DNA of 64,000 nucleotides from DATJGF01 sp035495315 (lineage in GTDB: Bacteria > Verrucomicrobiota > Verrucomicrobiia > Limisphaerales > UBA8199), in contig DATJGF010000242.1 in the NCBI GenBank assembly GCA_035495315.1, positions 1 to 64,000 on the forward strand, read 5' to 3'. This document shows positions 26,840-36,123 of this stretch, one piece after another (within the stretch, counting starts at the first letter, position 1; each line of letters starts with the position of its first letter). A program made the position numbers and the translations under genes. Under the pieces are notes generated by a model that saw only the letters and a list, made by a program, of their open reading frames with translations, had not been told where the DNA came from and did no database searches.

Positions 26840-27742
26840 TCAGCTCAGCGGCGAACTGCTCAGCTTAACCCTTAGCGTCGAAGTTTCTCCAGGAGGCAGT
26901 GAAATCTGGTTGGAGGCAACATTACCGGTTTCGATGCAGATCATGCGTTGATACTCGTCATTGCCGAAATCAGGCATTTGTTGCGCGCGAGTAATCCAGG
27001 GGTTCCAGACCACGGTAGACACCGAACCATGCTTCTCGATTCGAATCTTTCGAGACAGGCGGGGATCGACAATTTCCACAGCGCCCGCAGTGTCGAGATA
27101 AATGCGATCGACCTCGGAGGCGATGCGGATGGCATCGCTAGTTTCGGTTTTACTCGCAAAATTGGCGACTTTGTCCAAATACTTCACACTCTTCAGCCCA
27201 TGAATGGCTATTGCCGTGACATCTCCGACTTCGAAATAGGAGTGCAGGCAATTCTCGAAAGACAGGCTTTCGTCCTTCGACTCATTAGTGACTGAGAGCT
27301 TCAGCTCCAGGGCAGCGCTGACCGTCACGACATACTCTGCAAGAAACGGAGGAATCCCCGAAGCCTCCGGACAATCGGGTAGCCGGAAACGAATGCTGAC
27401 GCTGCCATCGGGGGCCGGAACGAATTCCTTAAGGTCCCAAGTTTTGACCCGAGCAAACCCATGCTGGCCCAGCCCTTCACGCATTCCAAACCAGGGGAAG
27501 ACGACGGGGATTCCGCCGCGAATAGGCTGGCCTTCGTTAAACCGACTGCATTGGCTCATGAAAAGCAGCGGGGTCTCGTCGATCTTGCGAAAACGGGTCA
27601 CATGAGCTCCATGTAGGTAGATTTCAGCCGTGCTCCAAGGGGTTGAGACCTCCAGCATTGGCAGTTCGCCCTGGCCATCGAGAAAGACAACACGCCCGCT
27701 ACCGTTCTTTTTCGGCAGGCTTTTGGTTTCGCTCGTTTTCAT
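26840..27742 (-). CDS. D-hexose-6-phosphate mutarotase (aldose 1-epimerase superfamily)
   Basis: Interconverts anomers of hexose 6-phosphates. The 300-residue product shows the YeaD-type galactose mutarotase-like beta-sandwich: STAEIYLHGAHVTRFRKID, LLFMSQCSRFNEGQPIRGGI, VVFPWFGMR, GQHGFARVKTWDL with the catalytic His region, ENCLHSYFEVGDV, SVSTVVWNPWITRAQQM and MICIETGNVASNQISLPPGE with the catalytic Glu. It stands alone on the minus strand, divergent from the sugar isomerase-like gene at 27871. Confidence 0.92.
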   Translation of the reverse strand: MKTSETKSLPKKNGSGRVVFLDGQGELPMLEVSTPWSTAEIYLHGAHVTRFRKIDETPLLFMSQCSRFNEGQPIRGGIPVVFPWFGMREGLGQHGFARVKTWDLKEFVPAPDGSVSIRFRLPDCPEASGIPPFLAEYVVTVSAALELKLSVTNESKDESLSFENCLHSYFEVGDVTAIAIHGLKSVKYLDKVANFASKTETSDAIRIASEVDRIYLDTAGAVEIVDPRLSRKIRIEKHGSVSTVVWNPWITRAQQMPDFGNDEYQRMICIETGNVASNQISLPPGETSTLRVKLSSSPLS

Positions 27743-27870
27743 AATAACCGCACAACGGCATTTCTCCCCAACGGCGCCCCCTGCCAGTATCAGGCTACCA
27801 GAGATAGGGCTAGCAAGTCAATTTTTTTGGATGCCTTTGCCTAACCGCCGCGGTATCGTGGCGTCAATCT

Positions 27871-28908
27871 ATGCCACAACACAACTATCAATTCTGCTTC
27901 GGTCCCTGGAACATCAGTGAAGGACAGGATCCCTACGGCCCAACCACGCGCCCACCTCAAACCTTTAATTGGAAGCTCGACCAGCTCAAAAAGCTCGGTT
28001 TTGACGCGATGATGTTTCATGACGATGACGCAGTGCCGGACATCGACGGCAAGTCGGATGAACAGCTCCGCAAAGAAGCCAAAGAACTCAAAAAGCGGCT
28101 CGACGATAACGGCATCGCCGCCGAAATGGTCGCACCCCGCCTCTGGTTCAGCCCGATGACTATCGATGGGGCCTACACGAGCAATGATCCCAAATGCCGA
28201 AAATACGCTATCGAGCGCTCGCTCCGTTGCATTGATATCGCCAATTACCTCGGAACCGATCTAATCGTGCTGTGGCTGGCCCGTGAAGGCACTTACCTGC
28301 GCGAAGCAAAGAACGGCCGGCGTAGTTTCGAACTTCTGGTCGAGGCTCTTGATAAGATGCTCGTCTACGACAAAAAAGTACGGCTGGCAATTGAACCCAA
28401 ACCCAACGAACCGATGGACCACGCTTATTTGCCGACCATCGGACATGCGCTGGCAATTGCGCAATTAACACGCGATCCCAAGCGGGTCGGGTGTTTGATC
28501 GAATCGGCCCATGCCATGCTGGCCGGGTTGGACCCGGCGGATGAAATCGATTTCGCGATGACTTTTGGCAAACTTTGGTCTCTCCATCTCAATGACCAGA
28601 ACGGATTAAAATTCGACCAGGACAAACCCTTCGCCAGCTCCAACCTGCGGGTCGCTTTCAATCAGGTCCGCGCGTTGGAGCGCAACGGTTACGGGAAAAA
28701 AGGCGAGTTCGTTTGCTTCGATGTCCACCCATTCCGCACCACGAAAGTCGAGCACTGGCTGGCACACCTCGACAACAGCCGCCGCACATTTTTGCTCCTG
28801 GTGGAAAAGGCGCGAACCTTCGACGAGAAAAAGGCCCAGGCCCTGGTCGCCGATCGCGATTACGCCGCGCTCGACCAAATGGTGCTGGAGCACTTGTTAG
28901 GCCGTTAA
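27871..28908 (+). CDS. Xylose isomerase-like TIM-barrel sugar isomerase
   Basis: The 345-residue cytoplasmic protein (no signal) is of the AP_endonuc_2/xylose isomerase barrel type. Features: FCFGPWNISEGQDPYGPTTR at the start, KLGFDAMMFHDDDAVPD with the active-site His region, ANYLGTDLIVLWLAREGTYL, VRLAIEPKPNEPMDHAYLP with a metal-ligand Glu, CLIESAHAMLAGLDPADEID, LWSLHLNDQNGLKFDQDKPF and FVCFDVHPFRTT. Size and motifs fit a ketose/aldose isomerase such as rhamnose or xylose isomerase relatives; substrate not assignable. The neighbouring mutarotase suggests a shared carbohydrate context. Confidence 0.85.
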   Translation: MPQHNYQFCFGPWNISEGQDPYGPTTRPPQTFNWKLDQLKKLGFDAMMFHDDDAVPDIDGKSDEQLRKEAKELKKRLDDNGIAAEMVAPRLWFSPMTIDGAYTSNDPKCRKYAIERSLRCIDIANYLGTDLIVLWLAREGTYLREAKNGRRSFELLVEALDKMLVYDKKVRLAIEPKPNEPMDHAYLPTIGHALAIAQLTRDPKRVGCLIESAHAMLAGLDPADEIDFAMTFGKLWSLHLNDQNGLKFDQDKPFASSNLRVAFNQVRALERNGYGKKGEFVCFDVHPFRTTKVEHWLAHLDNSRRTFLLLVEKARTFDEKKAQALVADRDYAALDQMVLEHLLGR

Positions 28909-28976
28909 GCGTTAAAAACGCTGGAACGTTAAAGCGCAGGCCAGAGTTTCAATGCGACGTGCAACTCGGCGATACA

Positions 28977-28993
28977 GCAGAGCAAAACTCTGC
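28977..28993. repeat. REP-like hairpin, copy related to 52099-52138
   Basis: GCAGAG-CAAAA-CTCTGC forms a hairpin; its reverse complement, GCAGAGTTTTGCTCTGC followed by TGTATCGCC, resembles the GCAGAGTTTCACTCTGC hairpin and TGTATCGC spacer at 52099-52138. Part of a short dispersed palindromic family. Confidence 0.65.
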
Positions 28994-29010
28994 GTTACGA
29001 TCTCACAGCT

Positions 29011-29027
29011 TTTACAAACTTTTTACA
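29011..29027 (+). promoter_or_regulatory. 11-bp-phased direct repeat, candidate response-regulator operator
   Basis: TTTACA-AACTT-TTTACA: two identical hexamers spaced by five bases, one helical turn apart. This spacing is typical of OmpR/PhoB-family binding sites, and the hexamer resembles the Bacillus PhoP box TT(A/T)ACA. It lies 95 bp upstream of the kinase start, so autoregulation by the downstream response regulator is plausible. Confidence 0.45.
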
Positions 29028-29121
29028 ACTTCTTCGCGATCGGCTGACATCTTGAACGGGCGGCGTGGCAGGTTGTCTTGATGAAACTGGCTCCGCACGG
29101 CAGGATTGGCTCGGAAAAGCG

Positions 29122-30930
29122 ATGAAAAAGGTCGCGCTGCTGTTCGTGCTGGCTGTGTTTTTGCCCAGCCTCCTGCTGGCATGGCTGGCAGTGCGCTCTT
29201 TACGCGATCAGCAATTTCTCCTGGAACGCCAAGAATCACTTCTTTATCAAGGCACAGCCGACGGCACCGTCAAAGACATCCTGGCGGCGCTGGGCGACAT
29301 CCAACACTCCTTTGCGGCGAAAGTTGGCGCGATGCTTGAGGCCGAAGATCCACGAAAATTGGCGACGTCATTTGACGCGTTGCTTCGCCACGAATGGCCT
29401 TTGGCCGAAGTGGGTTTTGTTGTCACTACCTCAGGCGAGATTCTTTCCCCTTCGCCGCAGGAGGGACCCACCGCCCGAGCGTTTCTGACGGAGAACAGTC
29501 GTTTTCTCGCCAATCGGGAAAGCGCCGAGGTCTATCTCAACTCAAAACAACCATTCAACAACGCGCTGATGCTGGCTCAGAACGATACAACGTCCGGCAA
29601 GCAGAACGATGCCAGTGTTCTCGCGGGGCGAAAAGCAACGGACAACGTGAAAACGGAAAAACGCTATGTTGTCCCGCAGCAAATGTTAAATCCTTCCCAA
29701 CGCGCGGTTTCGCCCCCGGAAGAACAGCAAGTCTCAAAACTGTCGGTCTCCGAAGCCGAGTTTCGACAGCTGATCGGCGAGCAAAGCGAAGGCATGCTGG
29801 CACGATTTATTGATAATAAGCTGCAGGTGATCTTGTGGTTCCGCTCGGCGCGTGACTCACAGTTGGTTTTTGGGGCTCAACTTGGTTTGGGATCCCTTCA
29901 AGAGAACCTTCGGCCAATTATTCAGCAGGTCGAAGCGCCACTCCGTGACGAGATCTGTATGGCCTTGTTAAACGATGCCGCCAAACCGGTCGCTCTTTCT
30001 CATTCAGGTTTTCAAGCGAATTGGAAGCACCCATTCGTCGCCAGTGAAATCGGCGAGGCTCTGCCCCATTGGGAGGTCGCGGTGTATCTGCTCAATCCCG
30101 CAAAACTCGCGCGCTCAGCCGAGGCATTGAAATGGATGCTCGGGCTGCTGGTGGCAGTGTTGGTGACGGCGATTGGGATTGGGAGCTGGTTGCTCTTCTC
30201 GGACCTCAGTCGTCAGCTCAGATTGGCACGTCAGAAAACCGATTTCGTCAGCAACGTATCCCACGAGCTGAAAACACCCCTGACATCGATTCGCATGTTC
30301 GCGGAATTGCTGGCCGAAGGTCGCGTCGCGGACCCCGCTCGACAGCGATCCTACTTGAACATCATCACTGCCGAGAGCGCCAGGTTGACCCGCTTAATTA
30401 ATAATGTGCTTGATTTCGCGCGCATCGAACGTGGAGAAAAGAAGTACACCTTTCAGCGCTGCGATCTCGCGGAGATAACTCGCGAAACCGCGGACAGCTA
30501 CCTGCCGCATCTGGAGGCCAATGGTTTCACTTTAGATTGCCACCTGCCCTCCACCACTGTTTGGGTCAACGGCGATCGCGATGCCTTGGCCCAGATCATC
30601 GTTAACCTGTTGTCGAATGCGGAGAAGTATAGCGGCGCACAGAAAGAAGTCGTGCTGAGGCTCGAACAAAAGACACGTCCTTTGCCCTATGCGCAGATTG
30701 AAGTGCTGGATAGAGGCCTGGGTGTGCCCGCAGGCTCAGAGGAAAAGATCTTTGAAAAGTTTTATCGAGCTCATGATTCTTTGAGCAGCGGGATCCAGGG
30801 CTCCGGCCTGGGGCTGACTCTCGCGCGGCAAATCGCCCGCGCGCATGGCGGAGACGTTCTCTACGAGCCTCGCGAAGGAGGTGGGAGCTGCTTCCGCCTC
30901 CACTTGCCAGTGACACCTGAACATTCATAA
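29122..30930 (+). CDS. Membrane sensor histidine kinase (partner of the 30972 regulator)
   Basis: The 602-residue product from ATG 29122 (MKKVALLFVLAVFLPSLLLA). The upstream frame at 29065 adds a non-hydrophobic tail and was rejected. One membrane helix at residues 3-22, a large extracytoplasmic sensor region (~25-335) with no recognised domain, and a second helix at ~338-358. There is no clear HAMP. HisKA carries His381 in SNVSHELKTPLTSIRM, and the ATPase domain has IIVNLLSNAEKYS, VLDRGLGVP and GSGLGLTLARQIARAHGG. The kinase core is PhoR/ResE-like. A 41-bp gap leads to the response regulator. Confidence 0.92.
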   Translation: MKKVALLFVLAVFLPSLLLAWLAVRSLRDQQFLLERQESLLYQGTADGTVKDILAALGDIQHSFAAKVGAMLEAEDPRKLATSFDALLRHEWPLAEVGFVVTTSGEILSPSPQEGPTARAFLTENSRFLANRESAEVYLNSKQPFNNALMLAQNDTTSGKQNDASVLAGRKATDNVKTEKRYVVPQQMLNPSQRAVSPPEEQQVSKLSVSEAEFRQLIGEQSEGMLARFIDNKLQVILWFRSARDSQLVFGAQLGLGSLQENLRPIIQQVEAPLRDEICMALLNDAAKPVALSHSGFQANWKHPFVASEIGEALPHWEVAVYLLNPAKLARSAEALKWMLGLLVAVLVTAIGIGSWLLFSDLSRQLRLARQKTDFVSNVSHELKTPLTSIRMFAELLAEGRVADPARQRSYLNIITAESARLTRLINNVLDFARIERGEKKYTFQRCDLAEITRETADSYLPHLEANGFTLDCHLPSTTVWVNGDRDALAQIIVNLLSNAEKYSGAQKEVVLRLEQKTRPLPYAQIEVLDRGLGVPAGSEEKIFEKFYRAHDSLSSGIQGSGLGLTLARQIARAHGGDVLYEPREGGGSCFRLHLPVTPEHS

Positions 30931-30971
30931 CAGAGCAAGTCGCCCGGCTGAAGTCGCGAAGCACTCGCAAC

Positions 30972-31667
30972 ATGAAAACAAAGATCCTGATAGTCGAAGA
31001 TGACCCTCATATCCTGTTGGGACTTGAGGAAATCCTTAAAAGCGACGGATTCGAAGTCGCGGTCTGCGCACGGGGCGATCAAGCTGTCGATGCGGTCGCA
31101 AAACACAAGCCGGGGCTGATACTGCTCGACATCATGCTGCCCGGCCAGAGCGGCTACGACGTTTGCCGCCAGTTGCGTGCCCAAAAGCTGACCACACCGG
31201 TCGTCATGCTCACGGCCAAAAGCCAGGAACTGGATAAAGTCGTGGGATTGGATTTGGGCGCGGATGATTACGTCACGAAACCCTTTGGCGTGCGGGAACT
31301 GCTGGCCCGTATTCATGCCCTGTTGCGCCGTGCAGAAGGCCCAGCCGCCAGCAAGGATGAGCCGCAAAGTCCCTTCCAGATCGGCGAGGCACGGATTGAT
31401 CCAAAGACTTTTCAAATCTCGCGTGCCAATTGCACCGATGAATTAACCGCGAGGGAACTGAAATTACTGCAGTTTTTGCACATCCATGCGGGAGAGGTCA
31501 TGTCGCGGGACCGGCTCTTGAACGAGGTATGGGGATATAACTATTATGGCACCACGCGCACGTTGGATCAGGTGGTCGTCCAACTCCGGAAAAAACTGGG
31601 AGACAGTGGCAGCGAACCGAAACACCTGCTGACGGTGCACGGGGTGGGATATAAGCTGGTGCTTTAA
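30972..31667 (+). CDS. OmpR/PhoB-family response regulator
   Basis: DNA-binding regulator of 231 residues. The receiver domain (KILIVEDDPHILLGLEEIL) has phospho-Asp53 in LILLDIMLPGQSGYD, the switch Thr in VVMLTAKSQ and the Lys in DYVTKPFGVRELLARI. The winged-helix output domain (~130-228) includes LTARELKLLQFLHIHAGEVM, RDRLLNEVWGYNYYGTTRTL and the wing VHGVGYKLVL. It is encoded directly downstream of its likely kinase. Such regulators bind direct repeats with 11-bp phasing, as seen at 29011-29027. Confidence 0.94.
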   Translation: MKTKILIVEDDPHILLGLEEILKSDGFEVAVCARGDQAVDAVAKHKPGLILLDIMLPGQSGYDVCRQLRAQKLTTPVVMLTAKSQELDKVVGLDLGADDYVTKPFGVRELLARIHALLRRAEGPAASKDEPQSPFQIGEARIDPKTFQISRANCTDELTARELKLLQFLHIHAGEVMSRDRLLNEVWGYNYYGTTRTLDQVVVQLRKKLGDSGSEPKHLLTVHGVGYKLVL

Positions 31668-31928
31668 CGTTTGGCGAAGGGGAATCCTCAGCACGGGCCT
31701 GCCAGCGCGTTCGATCTCGAGGAGCGCATGCTGTAATTTGCATCAACCATCATTGATGTTACGGAAAAACTGCCAATTACTAGAGCTGCGGCGGAGCATA
31801 ATCGCTTCGTCCGATCACGAAAGGCATGATATGGACTGGTTCCAGGTTCGATGCGCGCGGTTCGATTTTCAGTTGTTCAATTGTTCAATCTTCAGTGTTC
31901 GGTGCAGTGGGTTGACAACCAGCCTCCG

Positions 31929-34900
31929 TCAGGCTAAAACCCGCCCCGCTTCTTCAACCCACTCACGCCCAGGCAAAGCGTAGGGCCGGAAGGTTTCGAG
32001 ATAGCCCTCCTGCGCGTTATAAAAGAGGGCGCGGTGCAGGCCGAGCATGCCGGCCTTTGGGTTATCGATCAGGCTGGCGGAATCATTCGCGCTCATCTGG
32101 AAGAGGACTCTCATTTCAAATTCGCTCAAGGCTTTCCGGCTAAGGAATCGGTTCACATTATTGTAAGAGTCGCAAGTGGCGATGATATGGAACCCCAGCC
32201 GCGCGCCCTCACAGATCAAATCGTTCAAAATGGCGCCCGGCTTAACCTCGGCGCCGGAATCGCCCGAGGAAAAACCAAATTCTTCCTCATACCTCAATCG
32301 GCTATATTTCTGGAGACCGTGAATAAATAAGAACACCGCGGGTGCGGCTTCCGGATCAGGCGCCTCGGCTCGCTGTTTCATTTCGGTGCCTAAATCCTGG
32401 AGGAGCTCAAACAGATCCGCAGCTTTGGCCAGGGTAATTTCCTGTGGATTTGTGGCCACCACCTTTTCCAGGTACTCCCGTTCGGGAGAGCCGGGAGGCG
32501 TCGCATCCACCAGAATAAAGCGAGCGGTGCCTCTTGGATATTGGGCGCTGAGTGCGACCAACCCGACTGAAAACATCGCCAGCACTGCCTCGTCTCGTTG
32601 GCCAACAATCAAAAGATTGTTGCCACTCTGCCTATGGAACACCGCTTCGGTCGGCCCCTTGATTGAATTGGGAGCGCCAAGCCACATCCGGGCTGCCCGT
32701 GGCCGCTCGACTGCTTTGCTGCCAAGTGCTCGACGGAGCAGCGGGTTTTCGCGGATATCCGCCGGAGCATTGCCCTCAAAAACGATCGGTCCGGGAAGGT
32801 TTTCTCCGTTACGGTCGGCTCGCTGGCGCACCTTGGTGAGGTACGAGTCGCGAATCGATTCAGGCAACCAAACAACCTGGAAAGGACTGTTCCCTTGCAA
32901 GGCGCCGGCCATGTCGTTGTAGATCCCCTCACCGGGCCGGGAGAGCAAACGGGGTGCGGGGTTGTTATCATCCATGATCAGGTAAGCGTCGGCTTCATTG
33001 CATTGCAGCGCGATCCGGATCACCATCTGCCCCAGGGTCGTGCGGGCCACGGTGTAAGCTCCGCCAAGCGTCTGTGATCCGAGCAGGACGTGAATACCGA
33101 AAGCGCGGCCCTGCCGGACAATCCGATCCAACAACAGCGAAGCCGTTTGTGCAATCTTATCATCCTCGACAAAAAACTCCTGGAACTCGTCGATGAGCAG
33201 GAGCGTCCTGGGGATTGACGCAGTACCGCCTGCTTGTTTGTAACCAGCGACATCCTGTACCCCGAGGTGTCGGAACAAATCGCCGCGGCGTTTCAATTCG
33301 TCATCCACCCGCTGCAGCACGCTAAGGCCAAATTCGCGATCACTCTCGATTGCAACGACACGCGCATGCGGCAACGCCTTCGTCGCATAACACTTGAATT
33401 CGACGCCCTTCTTGAAGTCGACCAGATAAAACTCGACCTGCTCCGGGCTGCACCACAGCGATAGATTGGTAATAATGACGTGGAACAGAGTCGATTTGCC
33501 CGAGCCGGTTTTACCCGCAATTAACCCATGCTGTCGCGTCCCTTTCCCGATTGCCAGGTACTGCAGCTTCGTCGCGCCGGTCCGCCCAATTGGCACTCGC
33601 AACTCATTGGTGGTTTCCTCGCTCCAAAGTTCTGTTTCCCCGGGGGCGATCTGCTCAAAGGGCACCTCCACCCGGCTCGAATCGTGGCTCTGGCGTCCGA
33701 CCTGCTGGATGAAATTCGTAGCGGCTTCGGAGGCGGGAGGTTCATCCAAAATCAGGTCAGCGCCCGGCCTGGGCGCGCCGGCAAGTACAAAGCCGTTTGC
33801 CTTGGCGCTCACGCAAACACTGCTCTTTCTGAGTTCGTCAGGGATGAAATCCGCTGGTGCGGCCTGCCGACGGTCCCAATGAATCAAAGTATAGACGCCG
33901 CACCGGGCGCCACTGGAAGCAATGCTCAGCAAACGTTTAGCCGCGGTGTCAGTGAAATTCGCCGGAAAATCAGCAATTATCAAAAAGTGGTATTTTTCAG
34001 CAATGACACCGGCCTGCTCGTTATATTCGGCAATTGTTTGGTACTCATTGCGCAAATACATCTGGATGACTTTTTCCATGTGTTCGTTCAGATCGGCGAG
34101 TTTTTGCTCAATCTGCCCCGACTGCGTCCAAATGCGGCTATTGATGAGCTGTTCCTCGTAATCGGCCAGGTGCATCACACCCGCGAAATTCTGTCCTAAA
34201 CCGACCGGGTCAAGAATGGTGAAATTTAGACGGCCCGGAGGCGCATTCGAAAGAAGACGCAGAATGATATTGTTCAAAGCGCCGACTGCCTCGTCATGTC
34301 CGGAGCCGTCGCTTTCAATCAGCATTGAGCCCTGCTCAGGGTATGTGAGGCAGAGCGGCGCAGAAAAACTTGTGGGCCCCGGCGTTTCCAGGCGTTTATC
34401 TTTTGGGAACACCTGGCAAAGTTTCTGCAAATCGACCTTGAGTTCCCCAAATCGCGCAGCCCGGCCAAACTGGGCAGGAGCTTTCCAGGAATCCCAAACG
34501 ACCTCTGTCCATGACGGGAACATCTGATGCGATAAGTCCCGAGCGGACTGAAGTGTTTGATAAATCGCACCGGTTCGCGCCTTCCACTCCGCCTCGAGGG
34601 CTTGCCAACCGGCAGCTTGATCAGCCACAAAACCGGCGATTTTTGCCTCGCAACCCTCATTGAGGGCTTTGATCCGTTCCTCCTCAGCCCCCACTCGAGC
34701 TCGCCCAGCTTCCGTTTGCTGCCGTTCAAGTCTCTGGAGCTTAGCCCGATGTAACGTCTCATTTCGGGCAGTCACCCTCACCGCATGCTGGTCACTTTCC
34801 ATGCGGCACTTCACACGCAAGTCACCGGCGGCTCCCTGGGTCTGGCGCAAGCGTTCCGTGGCACCTTGTATGGTGGTCTGAAACTCCGTTTGGATGCGCT

Positions 34901-35807
34901 GAAGTTCGGCTTGATGCCGCGTCTCCGCCCCAGTCTTGCAAAGCTCGTAAACTCGCCGCGATTTGGCGAGCAGCTGCGAAAGCGAATGTGCGACTGGTGC
35001 CGAGCGCCGCCGGGTGATATAGCGAACCAGGATAATCACAATCACCGCCGCCGCGGCGGCGATGGCGACCTGTTGATAGCTCAGCAAGCGGATGCCAAAA
35101 CGTTCGAGCACAGGAACAGCACCAGCGGCGCAAATTATCAGCGCTAGCCACAACGCGAGAAACCTCAGAAGCCGGAATAGGCCGAAACCACGTAAGCGCT
35201 CCAAATCGCCTTTAGCTCTTTCCAGCAACTCCTGAAATTGGGCCATTAGACGATTTTCGTCGGCTTCATGGGACACCTCAGCCAACTCGTAGGCTTTGAA
35301 GAAAAATCTCAGTAACCGGCCGTATCCTTTTAATAGTCGCTGCGCCTCTCGCTCCATCTCAGCTAAATCGTCCTGTCGGGCAGCAAGGGTCCTGCTGAAC
35401 TCCTCATGTGCGGCGGTTGCCCGGGTTAGGGCCGCCTCACGGTCCTTTTCGGCCTGCAACGTCGTCTTTTGCAGCTCATACTTGCGCGCGCCAATCTGGT
35501 CTTCAATCTTCTGCAAGCCCCGTTCCTTGCTCGATTGGTACGCATCACCAATCCAGGTTTTGCGCTGTTCGTATTTGGCCAGTAATGCCACCTTTCGATT
35601 TTCAAAGTCCTGCTCGGCTGCCGTGCCTTGCGAAGCCAGCTCCTGTTTGGCAGCGGCTATCGCTACCGCGCAACGCTGGCGTTCCTTTGCGGTCTTAATG
35701 CGAAGTTCCTCGTTTAATTTGTCAGCGCGGGCAGCACACTCCTCAACCGTGGCTTTCAGCTGGTTGACCAGCTCGATAGTTTTGCCGGCAGATAAAATAC
35801 TACTCAC
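31929..35807 (-). CDS. Membrane FtsK/SpoIIIE-type ATPase, type VII secretion EssC/EccC-like
   Basis: A 1292-residue candidate motor for export of WXG100 proteins. N-terminal coiled coil (~1-200), two membrane helices (~213-233 and ~243-264, FLALWLALIICAAGAVPVL and VAIAAAAAVIVIILVRYI), a second coiled coil (~270-430) and then three tandem FtsK-like modules. The first (~480-700) and third (~1035-1270) lack a Walker A. The middle one has GKTGSGKS at 765-772, a FYLVDFKKGVEFK segment and Walker B LLLIDEFQEFF near 869-879. EssC/EccC proteins also carry several modules, but EssC has FHA domains at the N-terminus, absent here. The gene closes a four-gene operon led by a WXG100 gene. Confidence 0.85.
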   Translation of the reverse strand: MSSILSAGKTIELVNQLKATVEECAARADKLNEELRIKTAKERQRCAVAIAAAKQELASQGTAAEQDFENRKVALLAKYEQRKTWIGDAYQSSKERGLQKIEDQIGARKYELQKTTLQAEKDREAALTRATAAHEEFSRTLAARQDDLAEMEREAQRLLKGYGRLLRFFFKAYELAEVSHEADENRLMAQFQELLERAKGDLERLRGFGLFRLLRFLALWLALIICAAGAVPVLERFGIRLLSYQQVAIAAAAAVIVIILVRYITRRRSAPVAHSLSQLLAKSRRVYELCKTGAETRHQAELQRIQTEFQTTIQGATERLRQTQGAAGDLRVKCRMESDQHAVRVTARNETLHRAKLQRLERQQTEAGRARVGAEEERIKALNEGCEAKIAGFVADQAAGWQALEAEWKARTGAIYQTLQSARDLSHQMFPSWTEVVWDSWKAPAQFGRAARFGELKVDLQKLCQVFPKDKRLETPGPTSFSAPLCLTYPEQGSMLIESDGSGHDEAVGALNNIILRLLSNAPPGRLNFTILDPVGLGQNFAGVMHLADYEEQLINSRIWTQSGQIEQKLADLNEHMEKVIQMYLRNEYQTIAEYNEQAGVIAEKYHFLIIADFPANFTDTAAKRLLSIASSGARCGVYTLIHWDRRQAAPADFIPDELRKSSVCVSAKANGFVLAGAPRPGADLILDEPPASEAATNFIQQVGRQSHDSSRVEVPFEQIAPGETELWSEETTNELRVPIGRTGATKLQYLAIGKGTRQHGLIAGKTGSGKSTLFHVIITNLSLWCSPEQVEFYLVDFKKGVEFKCYATKALPHARVVAIESDREFGLSVLQRVDDELKRRGDLFRHLGVQDVAGYKQAGGTASIPRTLLLIDEFQEFFVEDDKIAQTASLLLDRIVRQGRAFGIHVLLGSQTLGGAYTVARTTLGQMVIRIALQCNEADAYLIMDDNNPAPRLLSRPGEGIYNDMAGALQGNSPFQVVWLPESIRDSYLTKVRQRADRNGENLPGPIVFEGNAPADIRENPLLRRALGSKAVERPRAARMWLGAPNSIKGPTEAVFHRQSGNNLLIVGQRDEAVLAMFSVGLVALSAQYPRGTARFILVDATPPGSPEREYLEKVVATNPQEITLAKAADLFELLQDLGTEMKQRAEAPDPEAAPAVFLFIHGLQKYSRLRYEEEFGFSSGDSGAEVKPGAILNDLICEGARLGFHIIATCDSYNNVNRFLSRKALSEFEMRVLFQMSANDSASLIDNPKAGMLGLHRALFYNAQEGYLETFRPYALPGREWVEEAGRVLA

Positions 35808-36024
35808 ATTCCTTCCTTATCCTGGTCACCAGTTTATCGATTTGCTCGATTGCGGCCACCGCCTTGTCAACAGTAGCGAAAAGCTCCTGCAGATAACGTT
35901 GTTCAAATTCCTGGCTCTTGGCATCGGCCCAATAATCTTTGGTTTGCAGCCATTGCAGCCTGAGTTCTTTGGTAATCGCTTCGAGCCGAGAGCCACTCGC
36001 GTGCATAGTTACTTCCTTGTCCAA
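35800..36024 (-). CDS. Second WXG100-like helical mini-protein
   Basis: The 74-residue protein (MDKEVTMHASGSRLEAITKE; an alternative ATG lies six codons in) overlaps the FtsK-like start by 8 bp. It is predicted to be two long helices joined by DYWADAKSQEFEQRYL. The W-x-D turn followed by F and Y at WXG100-like spacing resembles TWSDQEHAKFAEEF in the product of 36655-36927. It could be a WXG100 partner subunit or an accessory chaperone. Length is short for the family (~100), and I would not call it without its neighbours. Confidence 0.6.
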   Translation of the reverse strand: MDKEVTMHASGSRLEAITKELRLQWLQTKDYWADAKSQEFEQRYLQELFATVDKAVAAIEQIDKLVTRIRKECE

Positions 36025-36123
36025 AAGTGAACCGATTGTCCGCGAGCCCCGGATCTTCCCATTGTTTCGCCAGTGGGCCCTCTAACTCCAGGTTTCCGTC
36101 TCATCGTGATGTGCGCCGCAATC

